From positions 682,001 to 746,000 of the forward strand of contig NZ_MBUA01000001.1 in assembly GCF_014332695.1 (NCBI RefSeq): 64,000 nucleotides of DNA. The letters are read 5' to 3'. Every line of letters begins with the position of its first letter. The first letter of the stretch is position 1. This stretch comes from Flavihumibacter stibioxidans (lineage in GTDB: Bacteria > Bacteroidota > Bacteroidia > Chitinophagales > Chitinophagaceae). Under the pieces are notes generated by a model. That model was not told the DNA's origin. It worked only from the letters and a program-made list of their open reading frames with translations, and searched no databases. Below are positions 18,789 to 26,249 of the stretch, piece after piece. The translations under genes were made by a program, and so were the position numbers.

Positions 18789-19172
18789 ATGGCTTCAACC
18801 AAGTATATCAAACCAACCGAGAGTGAACTGGAAATTTTGCAGGTTCTCTGGAACAAAGGGCTTGCAAGCGTCCGGGAGGTTCACGAGGAATTATCCAAAT
18901 CAAAAGATGTAGGTTATACCACCACCCTCAAGTTGATGCAGATCATGAATGAAAAGGGATTGGTTAAGCGCGACGATTCGGTGAAAACGCATATTTACCA
19001 GGCAGCTGTAAGCCGGGAAAAGACCCAGAAACATTTACTTGGTAAAATGATTGACGGCTTGTTTGGGGGTTCCCCAACCCAGTTGGTAATCCAGGCCCTT
19101 GGAAATCACAAAGCTTCGGACCAGGAACTGGAGGAAATCCAGAACCTCCTGAATAACCTTAAAAAGCATTGA
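18789..19172 (+). CDS. BlaI/MecI/CopY family transcriptional repressor
   Basis: Winged-helix repressor of 127 residues from the ATG at 18789 (a longer frame starting at 18735 would add non-conserved residues). Family pattern: PTESELEILQVLWNKGLASVREVHEELS, then VGYTTTLKLMQIMNEKGLVKRD, and a C-terminal dimerisation and cleavage region (KTQKHLLGKMIDGLFGGS). In BlaI/MecI systems the paired BlaR1/MecR1 metalloprotease triggers loss of the repressor. One base separates its stop from the M56 peptidase start, so the two form a sensor/repressor operon. No beta-lactamase gene is adjacent; in Bacteroidota such pairs often control unrelated targets. Confidence 0.93.
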   Translation: MASTKYIKPTESELEILQVLWNKGLASVREVHEELSKSKDVGYTTTLKLMQIMNEKGLVKRDDSVKTHIYQAAVSREKTQKHLLGKMIDGLFGGSPTQLVIQALGNHKASDQELEEIQNLLNNLKKH

Positions 19173-19173
19173 C

Positions 19174-21051
19174 ATGCCCAACCTTCCCCAGGCTGCTTTA
19201 TTGGAAGCCCTGGGTTGGACCATTGTAAACAGTTGGTGGCAGTTTGGAATTTTGTGGCTCTTGTTCCTGTTTATAAAGAAGGTCCTGCCAGGAATGCGTT
19301 CCGCCCAGCGGTACAACCTTTTGTTAGTTTTACTGATGATAGGTTTATCATGGACTTTGTTGTCCTTCCTGATTCGGCTCAATGCTGATGACTCCTCCGT
19401 ATTTGTGCCGGTTAGCACCCTGCAGGATAACCTGGCCCTTACCCTGTACGGAAAACTACATTATTGGGCAGGTTTAACGCTTCCTTATTTATCGTTAATT
19501 TATCTTATCTGGCTGTTTTTTAAACTATTACAATTTACTCAGCAACTTTGGAAGACCCATCAGGTAACGATGGAAGGTTTGGTTAAAGCCCCTGTAAAAT
19601 GGCGGATTTTCCTCGAGTCCATCAGTGGCCAAATGAATATTAGTCCGCGTATCCGCCTCTGGCTTACTGAAAAAATTGATACCCCGATGATTATTGGCTG
19701 CCTAAAGCCAATGATCCTGCTTCCGGTTTCCGCCTTTAACCAGTTAAATACCGAACAACTGGAAGCCATACTAATCCATGAACTGGCACATATAAAAAGA
19801 AATGATTATTTCTGGAATTTGCTGGTAGCCCTGGCGGAACTTGTAATGTATCACAATCCTTTTGCCCGGTTACTGATCAATGCCATCAGGGAAGAGAGGG
19901 AACATTCCTGTGATGACCTGGTATTACAATTTCCTTTTATTCCTGCAGAATATGCCGATGCGCTGCTGCAACTTGAAAAAAATCGGCGGTCGGCCGAATC
20001 CCGGCTTTTAGTGGCAGCCCGTGGAAATAGCCGGAAAGTTTTATTAATTAGGGTGCAAAGAATGCTGAATATGCCAGTGTCCAGACAAAAGACACACTGG
20101 AAGGTTGGCTTACTGGCCTCAGTGGCGGGCTTGCTTGGCTTCTTTGCCCTGGTAGGTCCCGGTAAGGGAAACAGCCGCCTGGTAAGTGTACCGACAATAG
20201 TTTCACCGGCAGTCAGCCAACCAGGTACCTTCCAGGAGATGAATGGATTGCCCCTGATTAAGGAAGCATCAGATCCTGTTCAGGCTTCCGAAATGAAGGA
20301 TGGGGATGCTCTTTTTGAAAAACTTGCAAGCAGACAGGGTCCGGGAATTTCACCGGGGGATGATACTGCCGGGGGAAATGTCAGCAACCAGGATGCCCCG
20401 GGTACTTCAGGATCAGACATTAATGAAAGAGGTTCCCAGTTGTTATGGGTTGCCAACGAAAAGGAATTTGCACGCTATGAGAAAGCGCTTGCAAAAATAG
20501 AAACTGAAACGAAAGCCTACACCCTCAACCTTGAAAAGATCAACCGTCCGGAAGAAGCATCCTTCCTGTACCAATTACCATACGTACCAAAGAACAGTTT
20601 CCAGGCCAGCGGCCAGGCGGATACCCTGCCGGATATGGCGAATGTTGAAATGCTGGACCTGAAGGCAATGGAAGCCGCCCTGCAGGTTAAACTGGCCATG
20701 GAGCAGATCAACTGGCAAAGGGTGCTTTCCGAATTGCAGGAAAAAGGCGCTTCAGTTGAAACCATGAAGCTGGAACTGGAAAAATCAATGGCTAAACTGG
20801 ATTGGAACCGGGTCCGGGAAGAGGCCAAAACTGCCCTCAGGGATCTGGAGGAAAGTCATTTAATGAATAAACTGACCACCATACTGCAGCTTCAGGCAGA
20901 GTATGAACAGCAGGAAGCCGAGTTAAAAAAGCTTCACAAACAACTTGACCACCAGCAGGACTTACTCAAACAACAACTCCGGATCCAGGAACAGAAACTT
21001 AGGAAATTACCAAACGCCGGTAGTCCCAAAAAGAAAATCGTCCACATCTAA
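19174..21051 (+). CDS. M56 family membrane metallopeptidase (BlaR1-like signal transducer)
   Basis: Membrane zinc protease, 625 residues, partner of the BlaI repressor upstream. TM helices lie near 20-36, 46-66, 98-120 and 305-325. The zinc motif HELAH is at 202-206, with the downstream EREHSCDD segment near 245 supplying the third ligand, as in BlaR1. What follows the fourth TM is not a penicillin-binding sensor: residues about 330-625 hold a low-complexity linker and then a long charged helical region (from about 490), ending in a Gln/Leu/Lys-rich coiled coil (EQQEAELKKLHKQLDHQQDL). The signal sensed is therefore unlikely to be a beta-lactam acylating this protein. Confidence 0.9.
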   Translation: MPNLPQAALLEALGWTIVNSWWQFGILWLLFLFIKKVLPGMRSAQRYNLLLVLLMIGLSWTLLSFLIRLNADDSSVFVPVSTLQDNLALTLYGKLHYWAGLTLPYLSLIYLIWLFFKLLQFTQQLWKTHQVTMEGLVKAPVKWRIFLESISGQMNISPRIRLWLTEKIDTPMIIGCLKPMILLPVSAFNQLNTEQLEAILIHELAHIKRNDYFWNLLVALAELVMYHNPFARLLINAIREEREHSCDDLVLQFPFIPAEYADALLQLEKNRRSAESRLLVAARGNSRKVLLIRVQRMLNMPVSRQKTHWKVGLLASVAGLLGFFALVGPGKGNSRLVSVPTIVSPAVSQPGTFQEMNGLPLIKEASDPVQASEMKDGDALFEKLASRQGPGISPGDDTAGGNVSNQDAPGTSGSDINERGSQLLWVANEKEFARYEKALAKIETETKAYTLNLEKINRPEEASFLYQLPYVPKNSFQASGQADTLPDMANVEMLDLKAMEAALQVKLAMEQINWQRVLSELQEKGASVETMKLELEKSMAKLDWNRVREEAKTALRDLEESHLMNKLTTILQLQAEYEQQEAELKKLHKQLDHQQDLLKQQLRIQEQKLRKLPNAGSPKKKIVHI

Positions 21052-21077
21052 GCCTGCCACCTCCTCCCCCTCATCAC

Positions 21078-21743
21078 TCATTCATTCTGCAAAATCCCAA
21101 TTGCTGCCGGCCCTTCGCAAAACAACAAATCCAGGATCGATAGTCCGGGTATGAAACCCGTTCTCTCTTCAAATACCTGGGCATATTTTATTCCCCCGCC
21201 TCCCTCTTCAATCCATTCATCCATATTCCCCGGGCGGTAAAAATTCGTGTAATCATTCCCGTCGGGTCTCACCCGTCGGGTGGCACCCGACGGGTGAGAC
21301 CCGACGGGTGAAATGAACTGCCAGTCGATTGGCTGGCCCAGTTGATCGTTCACCCAATCCAGGCAAGCCAGGTTCCAGTCCTGCAGGAACTGGTATTGCT
21401 TTTTATACAATTCTGCCAGATCGTCACGATAATGCTCAAACCAGGGAGACCGGTTATAACAGGAACAAATAGCCCTGAAATGATCCGTGGCCCATCTTCC
21501 TCCTGCGATTTTCACCTCCTTATAGAGTTGCCTCTCATTCCTGCCATCCAGGATCGGAACCGACAAATTCATCCTTCCATCTGCCCCGGCCAGCCATAAA
21601 CGGTTCCGAAAACTCATTTTTGAATGATACTCATATTCAGAAAATTCTATATGCTTATATTTAATTGCTTTTTTAAACCAATAAACATTTCCAAAATATT
21701 GTAAATCAACTGATAATGTATTTATTGATGTATTTTTTTCCAT
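21078..21743 (-). CDS. WbqC family protein carrying an in-frame palindromic insertion
   Basis: 221-residue WbqC-like protein, a family often found with polysaccharide genes but without a proven enzyme activity. Conserved parts: LQYFGNVYWFKKAIKY at the N-terminus, NRLWLAGADGRMNLSVPI, WATDHFRAICSCYNRSPWFEHY, and the C-terminal FEERTGFIPGLSILDLLFCEGP. Between QPIDWQFIS and NDYTNFYRPGN lies a 17-residue stretch (PVGSHPSGATRRVRPDG) encoded exactly by a 51-bp perfect palindrome, without stop or frameshift. The upstream region and first codons are much richer in A/T than the neighbours. It converges with the M56 gene and has no operon partner. Confidence 0.85.
   Translation of the reverse strand: MEKNTSINTLSVDLQYFGNVYWFKKAIKYKHIEFSEYEYHSKMSFRNRLWLAGADGRMNLSVPILDGRNERQLYKEVKIAGGRWATDHFRAICSCYNRSPWFEHYRDDLAELYKKQYQFLQDWNLACLDWVNDQLGQPIDWQFISPVGSHPSGATRRVRPDGNDYTNFYRPGNMDEWIEEGGGGIKYAQVFEERTGFIPGLSILDLLFCEGPAAIGILQNE
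21258..21308. repeat. 51-bp perfect nested palindrome inside the wbqC-like gene
   Basis: Two 25-bp arms (21258-21282 and 21284-21308) are exact reverse complements around one central G. Each arm holds two copies of the unit CCCG-T/A-CGGG, which is itself palindromic, so four units are stacked, separated by TCTCA, TGGCA and TGAGA. On the minus strand its left boundary reads ATTTCACCCGTCGGG, the same 15 bases that begin the repeats at 31.3 kb. Confidence 0.95.
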
Positions 21744-22006
21744 TCAGTTTATATTTATTAAATTTCGCCGTTTTATTGCCTTTTAAACGTAGTAATTATT
21801 ACTTTTAAAATATCTATTTATGTGTATATTTAATTGCAAAAGAATGATTTATAATTAATTTTTGCAACTAAAATTATTAGCTCATTCTATCTTCTATTAA
21901 ATTTCCGGTCAATCCTCCAAAGGCCAAAAATATTGGCACTAAAGATAGCGCATTTTAAGAAATTGAATTTGCTGATAAATGGCCAATCCCCTATTTTGCC
22001 ATCATT

Positions 22007-22480
22007 ATGGTCAAATCAATTTCCGGGCGTCTAAACCGCCTTAAAATCACGTTTACTGCCCTCTCCTTTTTAGTGCTGGCAGCATGCAAACAGCCCCAGA
22101 TACCAGAGTACCAGGCTTTCGAAAATTTCCGCTTGTCTAAGATTGGAATGAATGAAACTGTCGTTTCGGCAGATTTGAAGTATTTCAATCCGAATGAATA
22201 CGAACTGCAATTCAAGCGGGCCGACCTCGATATTTCCCTGAATGACAAGTATGTTGGCAAGACGGTCCTCGATACCCTGATCCGGATTCCAGGGCGGGAT
22301 ACCTTCTATGTTCCGGTTCAGATGAAGGTGAACCTGAAGCAACTTTTCAGTAATGCGTTTTCCATGCTCCTGACGAACGAGATGGAGGTAAAAGTGAATG
22401 GCGTGATCCGGATCGGGCGATCGGGATTCTTTATGAATATGCCAGTGAATTATTCCGGAAAGCAGGGAATTGACTGGTAA
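22007..22480 (+). CDS. LEA type 2 family lipoprotein
   Basis: 157-residue lipoprotein: a hydrophobic signal ends in the lipobox VLAAC (Cys24) followed by KQPQIPEY. The mature part has a LEA14/WHy-like beta-sandwich pattern: SKIGMNETVVSADLKYFNPNEYELQFKRADLDISLNDKYVGK-type alternating strands with the conserved YFNPN, and DTLIRIPGRDTFYVPVQM. WHy/LEA2 domains in bacteria are linked to stress tolerance, but the role of envelope versions is unknown. It has its own start after an AT-rich intergenic region of about 260 nt. Confidence 0.82.
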   Translation: MVKSISGRLNRLKITFTALSFLVLAACKQPQIPEYQAFENFRLSKIGMNETVVSADLKYFNPNEYELQFKRADLDISLNDKYVGKTVLDTLIRIPGRDTFYVPVQMKVNLKQLFSNAFSMLLTNEMEVKVNGVIRIGRSGFFMNMPVNYSGKQGIDW

Positions 22481-22551
22481 AAATGGTACAGGTGTGGAGG
22501 ACAGAGAAGAAACTTCCCGCAAGTGAATGAACTCTCCGGAAAACCAGGGGC

Positions 22552-22580
22552 AAAAAAAATCCGGCCCCACCGGGACCGGA
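22552..22580 (-). terminator. Rho-independent terminator of the HMA-domain gene
   Basis: Read on the minus strand: stem TCCGGTCCC / GGGGCCGGA with a short GGT-containing loop, then eight T residues. It lies 22 nt after the HMA gene stop. Confidence 0.85.
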
Positions 22581-22601
22581 CATATGATATTTTTTCTGTT
22601 A

Positions 22602-22967
22602 TTATTGCTTTTTCATTCCTCCTCCATCTTCCGGCTTTTTACAGCACTTGGGCAGTTTGTTGTAAGCCTCTTCGTTGGCAGTTACATCATCTGCATCATA
22701 TCCCGCATTGGCAATAGCGGTCTTGACGTTTTCGATATTGGTGCGGTCGGTATAAAAACTCACTTTGGTTTGTTTCCTTTTGTAGTCTACCACCGTTTTG
22801 GTCACACCCTCTTCCCTGGCCATAAAAGATTCAATCTTCTTTTTGCAGGTTTCGCATTGTACCGTGGGGGTATTGATTGTAACAGTCTGGAGTACTTTTT
22901 TGGCCTGCGCCATGGTCGTACCAACAGAAGCCACCACCATCAGCATGAGCAGGTATATCTTTTTCAT
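22602..22967 (-). CDS. Secreted heavy-metal-associated (HMA) domain protein
   Basis: 121-residue exported metal-binding protein. Signal peptide about 1-20 (ending TTMAQA); one HMA fold follows with the metal motif in TPTVQCETCKKKIESF (Cys38, Cys41) and the alternating pattern VDYKRKQTKVSFYTD...VKTAIANAGYDADDV. Near the C-terminus an extra vicinal pair KCCKK (Cys108-109) could be a second thiol site. A periplasmic MerP- or CopZ-like role for Cu+, Hg2+ or Zn2+ is inferred; no P-type ATPase is next to it. It lies 25 nt after pyrE and may share its transcript. Confidence 0.87.
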   Translation of the reverse strand: MKKIYLLMLMVVASVGTTMAQAKKVLQTVTINTPTVQCETCKKKIESFMAREEGVTKTVVDYKRKQTKVSFYTDRTNIENVKTAIANAGYDADDVTANEEAYNKLPKCCKKPEDGGGMKKQ

Positions 22968-22992
22968 AGTAGAATTATTTATATCGAATGTA

Positions 22993-23628
22993 CTAAAGTC
23001 CGGTCCAGTTTGCCGGGTCTTCCCTCCATTTTAACAGAACAGGTTGCATGGACGCGTCAATGATTCCTTTTTCCAGGGCCAGTCCTACAAGGTTCTCGTA
23101 GTTGGTGAGGGACCGGTAAGGCACGCCCGCATCGGCAAATGCCTTGTCTGCGACTCCAAAACCATACGTGAAGATGGATACCATGCCGATCACTTCCATA
23201 CCAGCCGCCCTCAGGACATCCACCACCTGGAGGCTGCTCTTCCCTGTAGAGATAAGGTCCTCCACCACTACCACTTTGCTGCCGGTTTCATAGGCACCCT
23301 CGATCTGGTTGCCAAGACCATGCTCCTTGGGTTTGGGTCTTACATATATATAAGGCAGTTTCAACTGGTCGGCCGCCATTGCGCCCCAGGCAATACCCGC
23401 GGTGGCCACCCCTGCCAGGATATCGGCTTCGGGAAACTGCTCGAAAATGACATTGCACATTTCGGATTTAATAAAATCACGTACATAGGGGAAGGACAGT
23501 ACTTTTCGGTTATCACAGTAAATGGGACTCTTCCAGCCACTGGCCCAGGTAAAGGGTTGTTCCGGACTCAGCCTGATGGCATTGCTCTGAAGTAATTTTT
23601 CAGCTACTGCTTTTTCGTTCGACTTCAT
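22993..23628 (-). CDS. pyrE: Orotate phosphoribosyltransferase
   Basis: Makes OMP from orotate and PRPP, step five of de novo UMP synthesis; cytoplasmic dimer. The 211 residues show the OPRT opening FTWASGWKSPIYCDNRKVLS, the catalytic-loop segment YVRPKPKEHGLG and the PRPP-binding motif VVVVEDLISTGKSS. Length is standard. It is separated from pyrR/pyrB (25.3-26.8 kb) by unrelated genes. A 44-bp palindrome begins 20 nt upstream of the start. Confidence 0.97.
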   Translation of the reverse strand: MKSNEKAVAEKLLQSNAIRLSPEQPFTWASGWKSPIYCDNRKVLSFPYVRDFIKSEMCNVIFEQFPEADILAGVATAGIAWGAMAADQLKLPYIYVRPKPKEHGLGNQIEGAYETGSKVVVVEDLISTGKSSLQVVDVLRAAGMEVIGMVSIFTYGFGVADKAFADAGVPYRSLTNYENLVGLALEKGIIDASMQPVLLKWREDPANWTGL

Positions 23629-23648
23629 GTTATCTTTATTTTGTATTC

Positions 23649-23692
23649 GCGTCTGACGCGCGTCTGACGTATGTCAGACGCGCGTCAGACGC
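23649..23692. repeat. 44-bp nested palindrome between pyrE and the Nudix gene
   Basis: Perfect 20-bp arms (23649-23668 and 23673-23692) around GTAT. Each arm is built from the odd palindrome GCGTC-T-GACGC repeated, so four units are stacked as in the element at 21.3 kb, though the sequence differs. It sits 20 nt upstream of pyrE and 21 nt upstream of the Nudix start, almost exactly centred. Confidence 0.93.
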
Positions 23693-23713
23693 ATAGCCGC
23701 AAAAATAGTCCAT

Positions 23714-24364
23714 ATGTTCATCAAAATTTACTTTGGCGGGAAACCGCTTTTTCTTTGTGACGAGATCAGTCCGGACATCGAACATTACCTGCACCATGAC
23801 GATGCAATATTTATAGATGAGTTTTCCACCCCGGCCCTGCGGTCCATGATCCATGAGATGGATCTGCCCCAGGTTCATGCGGGCATCCTCAAACATCCGA
23901 ACCTGAAGGATCTGCAAAATGCATTCTGGAAAAAATTTACCGTTATCAGGGCCGGCGGCGGGGCTGTCTGGAATGAAAATGACCAGTTGCTCTTTATCCA
24001 CCGTCGGGGAAAATGGGATTTGCCCAAGGGTAAACTGGAGGAGGGCGAAACCATAGAGGAATGTGCCATCCGGGAGGTCATGGAGGAAACGGGTGTCAGG
24101 AACCTGTCCATCACCCGCACCCTGTCAACCACCTATCATACCTACCACGAAAGCGGAAAACACATTCTAAAAGAATCCTACTGGTTTGAAATGAAAACCA
24201 CCGGGGAACAGGATATTGTTCCGCAAACGGAAGAGGACATTCATGCCATCGAATGGCTTGGGGAACAAAATTGGGACCAAGTGATGGAGAATACGTTTCC
24301 GAGTATCATGGACGTACTGGAAGAAGTAGGCAAGATGAGAAATGGTGAAATAGAGAATGGGTGA
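23714..24364 (+). CDS. NUDIX hydrolase
   Basis: 216-residue Nudix protein that should hydrolyse a nucleoside diphosphate linked to another group. The Nudix box is complete (GKLEEGETIEECAIREVMEE then TGV, near residues 113-135), preceded by GGGAVWNENDQLLFIHRRGKWDLPK. The first 70 or so residues form an extra N-terminal domain without recognisable motif, seen in Bacteroidota relatives. Substrate not predictable. It is divergent from pyrE, with a large palindrome between the two starts. Confidence 0.92.
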   Translation: MFIKIYFGGKPLFLCDEISPDIEHYLHHDDAIFIDEFSTPALRSMIHEMDLPQVHAGILKHPNLKDLQNAFWKKFTVIRAGGGAVWNENDQLLFIHRRGKWDLPKGKLEEGETIEECAIREVMEETGVRNLSITRTLSTTYHTYHESGKHILKESYWFEMKTTGEQDIVPQTEEDIHAIEWLGEQNWDQVMENTFPSIMDVLEEVGKMRNGEIENG

Positions 24365-24369
24365 AATAA

Positions 24370-24804
24370 TCAGGAGCGGCTTTTCAGTATGGCCACTGTC
24401 AGCCGGCTGATGCAAACCAGTTTACCCTGCTGGTCCTCTATACGAATCTCCCAGACCTGAGAGGATGCACCCCGGTGAACAGGTCTGGCCGTTCCGAAAA
24501 CCCGGCCCTCCCGGACGCTGCGGATATGGTTGGCATTGATTTCCATCCCCACCGCAATCCACTTTTCGGGATTAACGGACATGGCTGCCCCCACACTGCC
24601 AAGGGTCTCGGCCAATGCCACAGAAGCCCCACCATGCAGCAAGCCATAGGGCTGCTGCGTCCGGTGGTCCACTGGCATACTGGCAACCAGGAAATCAGGA
24701 CCGATTTCTTCCCATCTTATTCCAAGATGATCGCCCATGGTATTGGCACCAAGGAGCTGAAGTTCTTCCAGGGAAAGTGCGGGATTGAACCAGATAACAT
24801 CCAT
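24370..24804 (-). CDS. Hotdog-fold thioesterase (PaaI/MenI-like)
   Basis: 144-residue single-hotdog protein that probably hydrolyses an acyl-CoA. The active-site helix is LLHGGASVALAETLGSVGAA, with Glu in the position typical of EntH/YdiI/MenI enzymes; earlier MGDHLGIRWEEIGPDFLVASMPVD and later NHIRSVREGRVFGTARPVHRG complete the fold. Since mqnE shows that menaquinone is made by the futalosine route, a DHNA-CoA role is unlikely here. It is the last gene of the pyrR-pyrB-coaD run, 2 nt after coaD. Confidence 0.85.
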   Translation of the reverse strand: MDVIWFNPALSLEELQLLGANTMGDHLGIRWEEIGPDFLVASMPVDHRTQQPYGLLHGGASVALAETLGSVGAAMSVNPEKWIAVGMEINANHIRSVREGRVFGTARPVHRGASSQVWEIRIEDQQGKLVCISRLTVAILKSRS

Positions 24805-24806
24805 GC

Positions 24807-25280
24807 TTAACCGTTTTGGTGTAAACTTTTAAAAACTACATCCGGAATAAAAGGAGATGCGTCACCGTTATTGCGGATGATATCCCTCACAATGGTGGAT
24901 GCTACTGAAGTATATTTCGGTTCCCCGGTGAGGAAGATGGTTTCTATATCCTTGTCCATGGTCCGGTTGGCATCAGCGATGGTTTTCTCATATTCGAAAT
25001 CGCTCACATAACGAATACCCCTGAGAATAAACCTGGCCCCGATCTCTTCGCAGAATTTGATCGTCAGCCCCTCATAAACTGCCCCTTCTACTTTGGGTTC
25101 ATCCTTGAATATTTCTTTGATCCACAACAGGCGCTGTTCCGGTGAAAACATGGGTGCCTTGGCGGCATTCAGGCCGACCCCGACAACAATTTTGTCAAAC
25201 AGGGGAAGCGCCCTGGTGATGATATCTACATGACCCAGGGTAATAGGATCAAACGTACCTGGAAAGAGGCAAATTTTCAT
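24807..25280 (-). CDS. coaD: Phosphopantetheine adenylyltransferase
   Basis: Fourth enzyme of CoA biosynthesis, transferring AMP from ATP to 4'-phosphopantetheine. 157 residues with the nucleotidyltransferase motif PGTFDPITLGHVDII (TxGH) at the N-terminus, GLNAAKAPMFSPEQR, the RGIRYVSDFEYE substrate segment and the second ATP motif VASTIVRDI. Bacterial CoaD length. It lies 17 nt downstream of pyrB and 2 nt before the thioesterase gene. Confidence 0.97.
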   Translation of the reverse strand: MKICLFPGTFDPITLGHVDIITRALPLFDKIVVGVGLNAAKAPMFSPEQRLLWIKEIFKDEPKVEGAVYEGLTIKFCEEIGARFILRGIRYVSDFEYEKTIADANRTMDKDIETIFLTGEPKYTSVASTIVRDIIRNNGDASPFIPDVVFKSLHQNG

Positions 25281-25297
25281 ATATTGATTTATAGGAT

Positions 25298-26230
25298 TTA
25301 ACCTTCTCCCCGACGTCCGGCCAGTAAATAAAGTACAGCCATTCTTACGGCCACACCGTTTTCAACCTGGTTGAGAATAATTGACTGTTTGCTGTCGGCT
25401 ACATCACTGTCCAGTTCCACCCCGCGATTGATGGGACCAGGGTGCATCACCAGAATTTCCTTATCGAGATTATCGAGCAGGCTTTTTTTCACACCATAAG
25501 CCAGGTTATACTCACGCAGTGAGGAAAACAGTACCTGGTTCTGTCTTTCGAGCTGGATCCGTAACACATTGGCCACATCGCACCACTCCAGGGCTTTTTT
25601 GAGATCGTATTCCACTCTCACATCAAAGGATTCTGCCATATGCTTGGGAATCAGTGTGGGTGGTCCGGCTACGGTTACATCAGCCCCCATTTTCTTGAGC
25701 AGATAAATATTGCTGAGTGCCACCCTTGAATGCATGATATCCCCGATGATGGCAATCTTTTTACCTTCGAGCGTTCCTAAACGCTCACGAATGGAAAAAG
25801 CATCCAGCAAGGCCTGCGTGGGGTGTTCGTTGATACCATCGCCGGCGTTCACGATCGCAGCTGGAATATGTTTGGCCAGAAAATGCGGAGCACCACTGGC
25901 ACTGTGGCGCATTACCACCATATCCACTTTCATGCTAAGGATATTGTTTACCGTATCCAGCAGGGTCTCCCCTTTTGAAACGGATGAACCACTTGCAGAA
26001 AAATTGATGGTATCGGCGCTGAGCCTTTTTTCCGCCAGTTCAAATGAAATTCTGGTCCGGGTTGAATTTTCGTAAAAGAGATTCACGATGGTAACATCGC
26101 GCAGGGAAGGAACTTTTTTGATCGGCCGCTGGAGAACCTCCTTGAACTGGGTGGCCGTATCTAAAATAATCTGTATATCCTGGGGAACAAGATCTCTAAT
26201 GCCGAGTAGATGTTTAGTACTGAGTTGCAT
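25298..26230 (-). CDS. pyrB: Aspartate carbamoyltransferase, catalytic subunit
   Basis: Condenses carbamoyl phosphate and aspartate, the committed step of pyrimidine synthesis. 310 residues with the carbamoyl-phosphate motif STRTRISFE (near 55), SGSSVSKGETLLDT (the loop with active-site Ser/Lys), HPTQALLD and the late MHPGPINRGVEL. No regulatory subunit PyrI is present next to it, and pyrR lies directly upstream, so control may be through PyrR. Length matches the catalytic chain. Confidence 0.97.
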   Translation of the reverse strand: MQLSTKHLLGIRDLVPQDIQIILDTATQFKEVLQRPIKKVPSLRDVTIVNLFYENSTRTRISFELAEKRLSADTINFSASGSSVSKGETLLDTVNNILSMKVDMVVMRHSASGAPHFLAKHIPAAIVNAGDGINEHPTQALLDAFSIRERLGTLEGKKIAIIGDIMHSRVALSNIYLLKKMGADVTVAGPPTLIPKHMAESFDVRVEYDLKKALEWCDVANVLRIQLERQNQVLFSSLREYNLAYGVKKSLLDNLDKEILVMHPGPINRGVELDSDVADSKQSIILNQVENGVAVRMAVLYLLAGRRGEG

Positions 26231-26249
26231 TAGGGTGCAAAGTTAATCG

